Source of the DNA: Stenotrophomonas sp. 57
Lineage (GTDB): Bacteria; Pseudomonadota; Gammaproteobacteria; Xanthomonadales; Xanthomonadaceae
DNA: 64,000 nucleotides
Direction: 5' to 3'
Assembly: GCF_030291075.1 (NCBI RefSeq)
Contig: NZ_CP127407.1
Span: 3,408,001-3,472,000 of the forward strand
Both the position numbers and the translations under genes were made by a program. Positions 63,821-64,000 of the stretch are shown here, piece after piece. Each line of letters opens with the position of its first letter. Position 1 is the first letter of the stretch. The notes below the pieces were generated by a model. It was given only the letters and a program-made list of their open reading frames with translations, did no database searches and was not told the origin of the DNA.

Positions 63821-64000
63821 ATGCCGCTGAAGGTCACTCCCCGCTTTTCCGAAGTGGACGTACTGGGTCACGTGACCAACACCGCCCTGCCCGTCTGGTT
63901 CGAAGAAGGCCGCCAGGAGATCTTCCGGCATTTCAGCCGGGAGGCCAGCATGCGGGACCTGACGCTGATCCTGCGCCGCTACGACATCGACTTCCTGCAG
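63821..64000 (+). CDS. Acyl-CoA thioesterase, hotdog fold (3' end outside window)
   Basis: The first 60 codons are visible: MPLKVTPRFSEVDVLGHVTNTALPVWFEEGRQEIFRHF, then RDLTLILRRYDIDFLQ. The R-F-x-E-x-D-x-x-G-H-V-x-N pattern with Asp and His is the active-site start of 4HBT-type hotdog thioesterases (YbgC/FadM-like). These hydrolyse acyl-CoA or 4-hydroxybenzoyl-CoA. AGGAGG lies 4 bp before the ATG. Its end and exact substrate are not visible. Confidence 0.85.
   Translation, partial: MPLKVTPRFSEVDVLGHVTNTALPVWFEEGRQEIFRHFSREASMRDLTLILRRYDIDFLQ

Overview
The window is about 64 kb of a GC-rich gammaproteobacterial chromosome and looks like the Stenotrophomonas maltophilia complex. Three things support this. 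It carries a class A beta-lactamase with L2 features divergently transcribed from an AmpR-type regulator. Its intergenic spaces are full of GTAG-headed palindromes of the SMAG (S. maltophilia GTAG) type. Its gene orders are typical of the Xanthomonas/Stenotrophomonas group (rluD-pgeF divergent from bamD; sucCD divergent from pilSR-pilB-pilA-pilCD-coaE). I see no rRNA, tRNA, insertion sequence, prophage or CRISPR array. It reads as core chromosome with accessory repeats rather than a genomic island.

Layout. 0-10 kb: ruvC, a YebC-type regulator, an esterase-like hydrolase, a leftward aspS / acidic-tail protein / GNAT cluster, a triple DUF3011 secreted protein, a lipoprotein, a GT39-like membrane glycosyltransferase and a cation/proton antiporter. 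9.6-11.6 kb: blaL2 and ampR. 11.6-20 kb: a YheS-type ABC-F ATPase, a TonB-dependent receptor, a Kef/YbaL-type antiporter, and metY. 20-23 kb: an RstAB-like two-component system followed by a MipA/OmpV outer-membrane protein, with an RstA-box-like direct repeat between them. 23-36 kb: clpB with a sigma-32-type promoter, a DUF3014 protein, a GST, an NCS2-like permease, poxB, two small secreted or lipoprotein genes, and a second TonB-dependent receptor. 36-40 kb: the overlapping cluster otsB - GH15 - otsA. 40-46.9 kb: the tightly packed leftward run rluD - pgeF - DUF4166 - DUF393, then bamD, a secreted lipase-like hydrolase and nadE. 47-49.2 kb: sucCD. 49.5-58.8 kb: a type IV pilus locus (pilS, pilR, pilB, two pilins, pilC, pilD, coaE) with a sigma-54 promoter in front of pilA. 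59-62 kb: a ColRS-like two-component system preceded by two paralogous small secreted proteins. 62.3-64 kb: rimK, a small secreted protein and the start of a hotdog-fold thioesterase.

How the genes work together. PilS/PilR, sigma-54 and the pilA promoter form one regulatory circuit, and PilB/PilC/PilD supply the assembly ATPase, the platform protein and the prepilin peptidase. AmpR sits back to back with its presumed target blaL2. OtsA and OtsB make trehalose, with a GH15 hydrolase encoded between them. SucC and SucD form succinyl-CoA synthetase. Several genes concern the envelope: BamD, MipA, two TonB receptors, the ColRS-like and RstAB-like sensors, PgeF and the antiporters.

The least explained signal lies in the repeats. 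Three copies of a composite intergenic element combine a hexanucleotide tract, a long outer hairpin, a conserved core with its own inner hairpin, and a conserved tail. The stem sequences differ between copies while base pairing is kept. A second palindrome family (GGGTC-R-GATCC arms) and a 33-bp triple tandem repeat also stand out.
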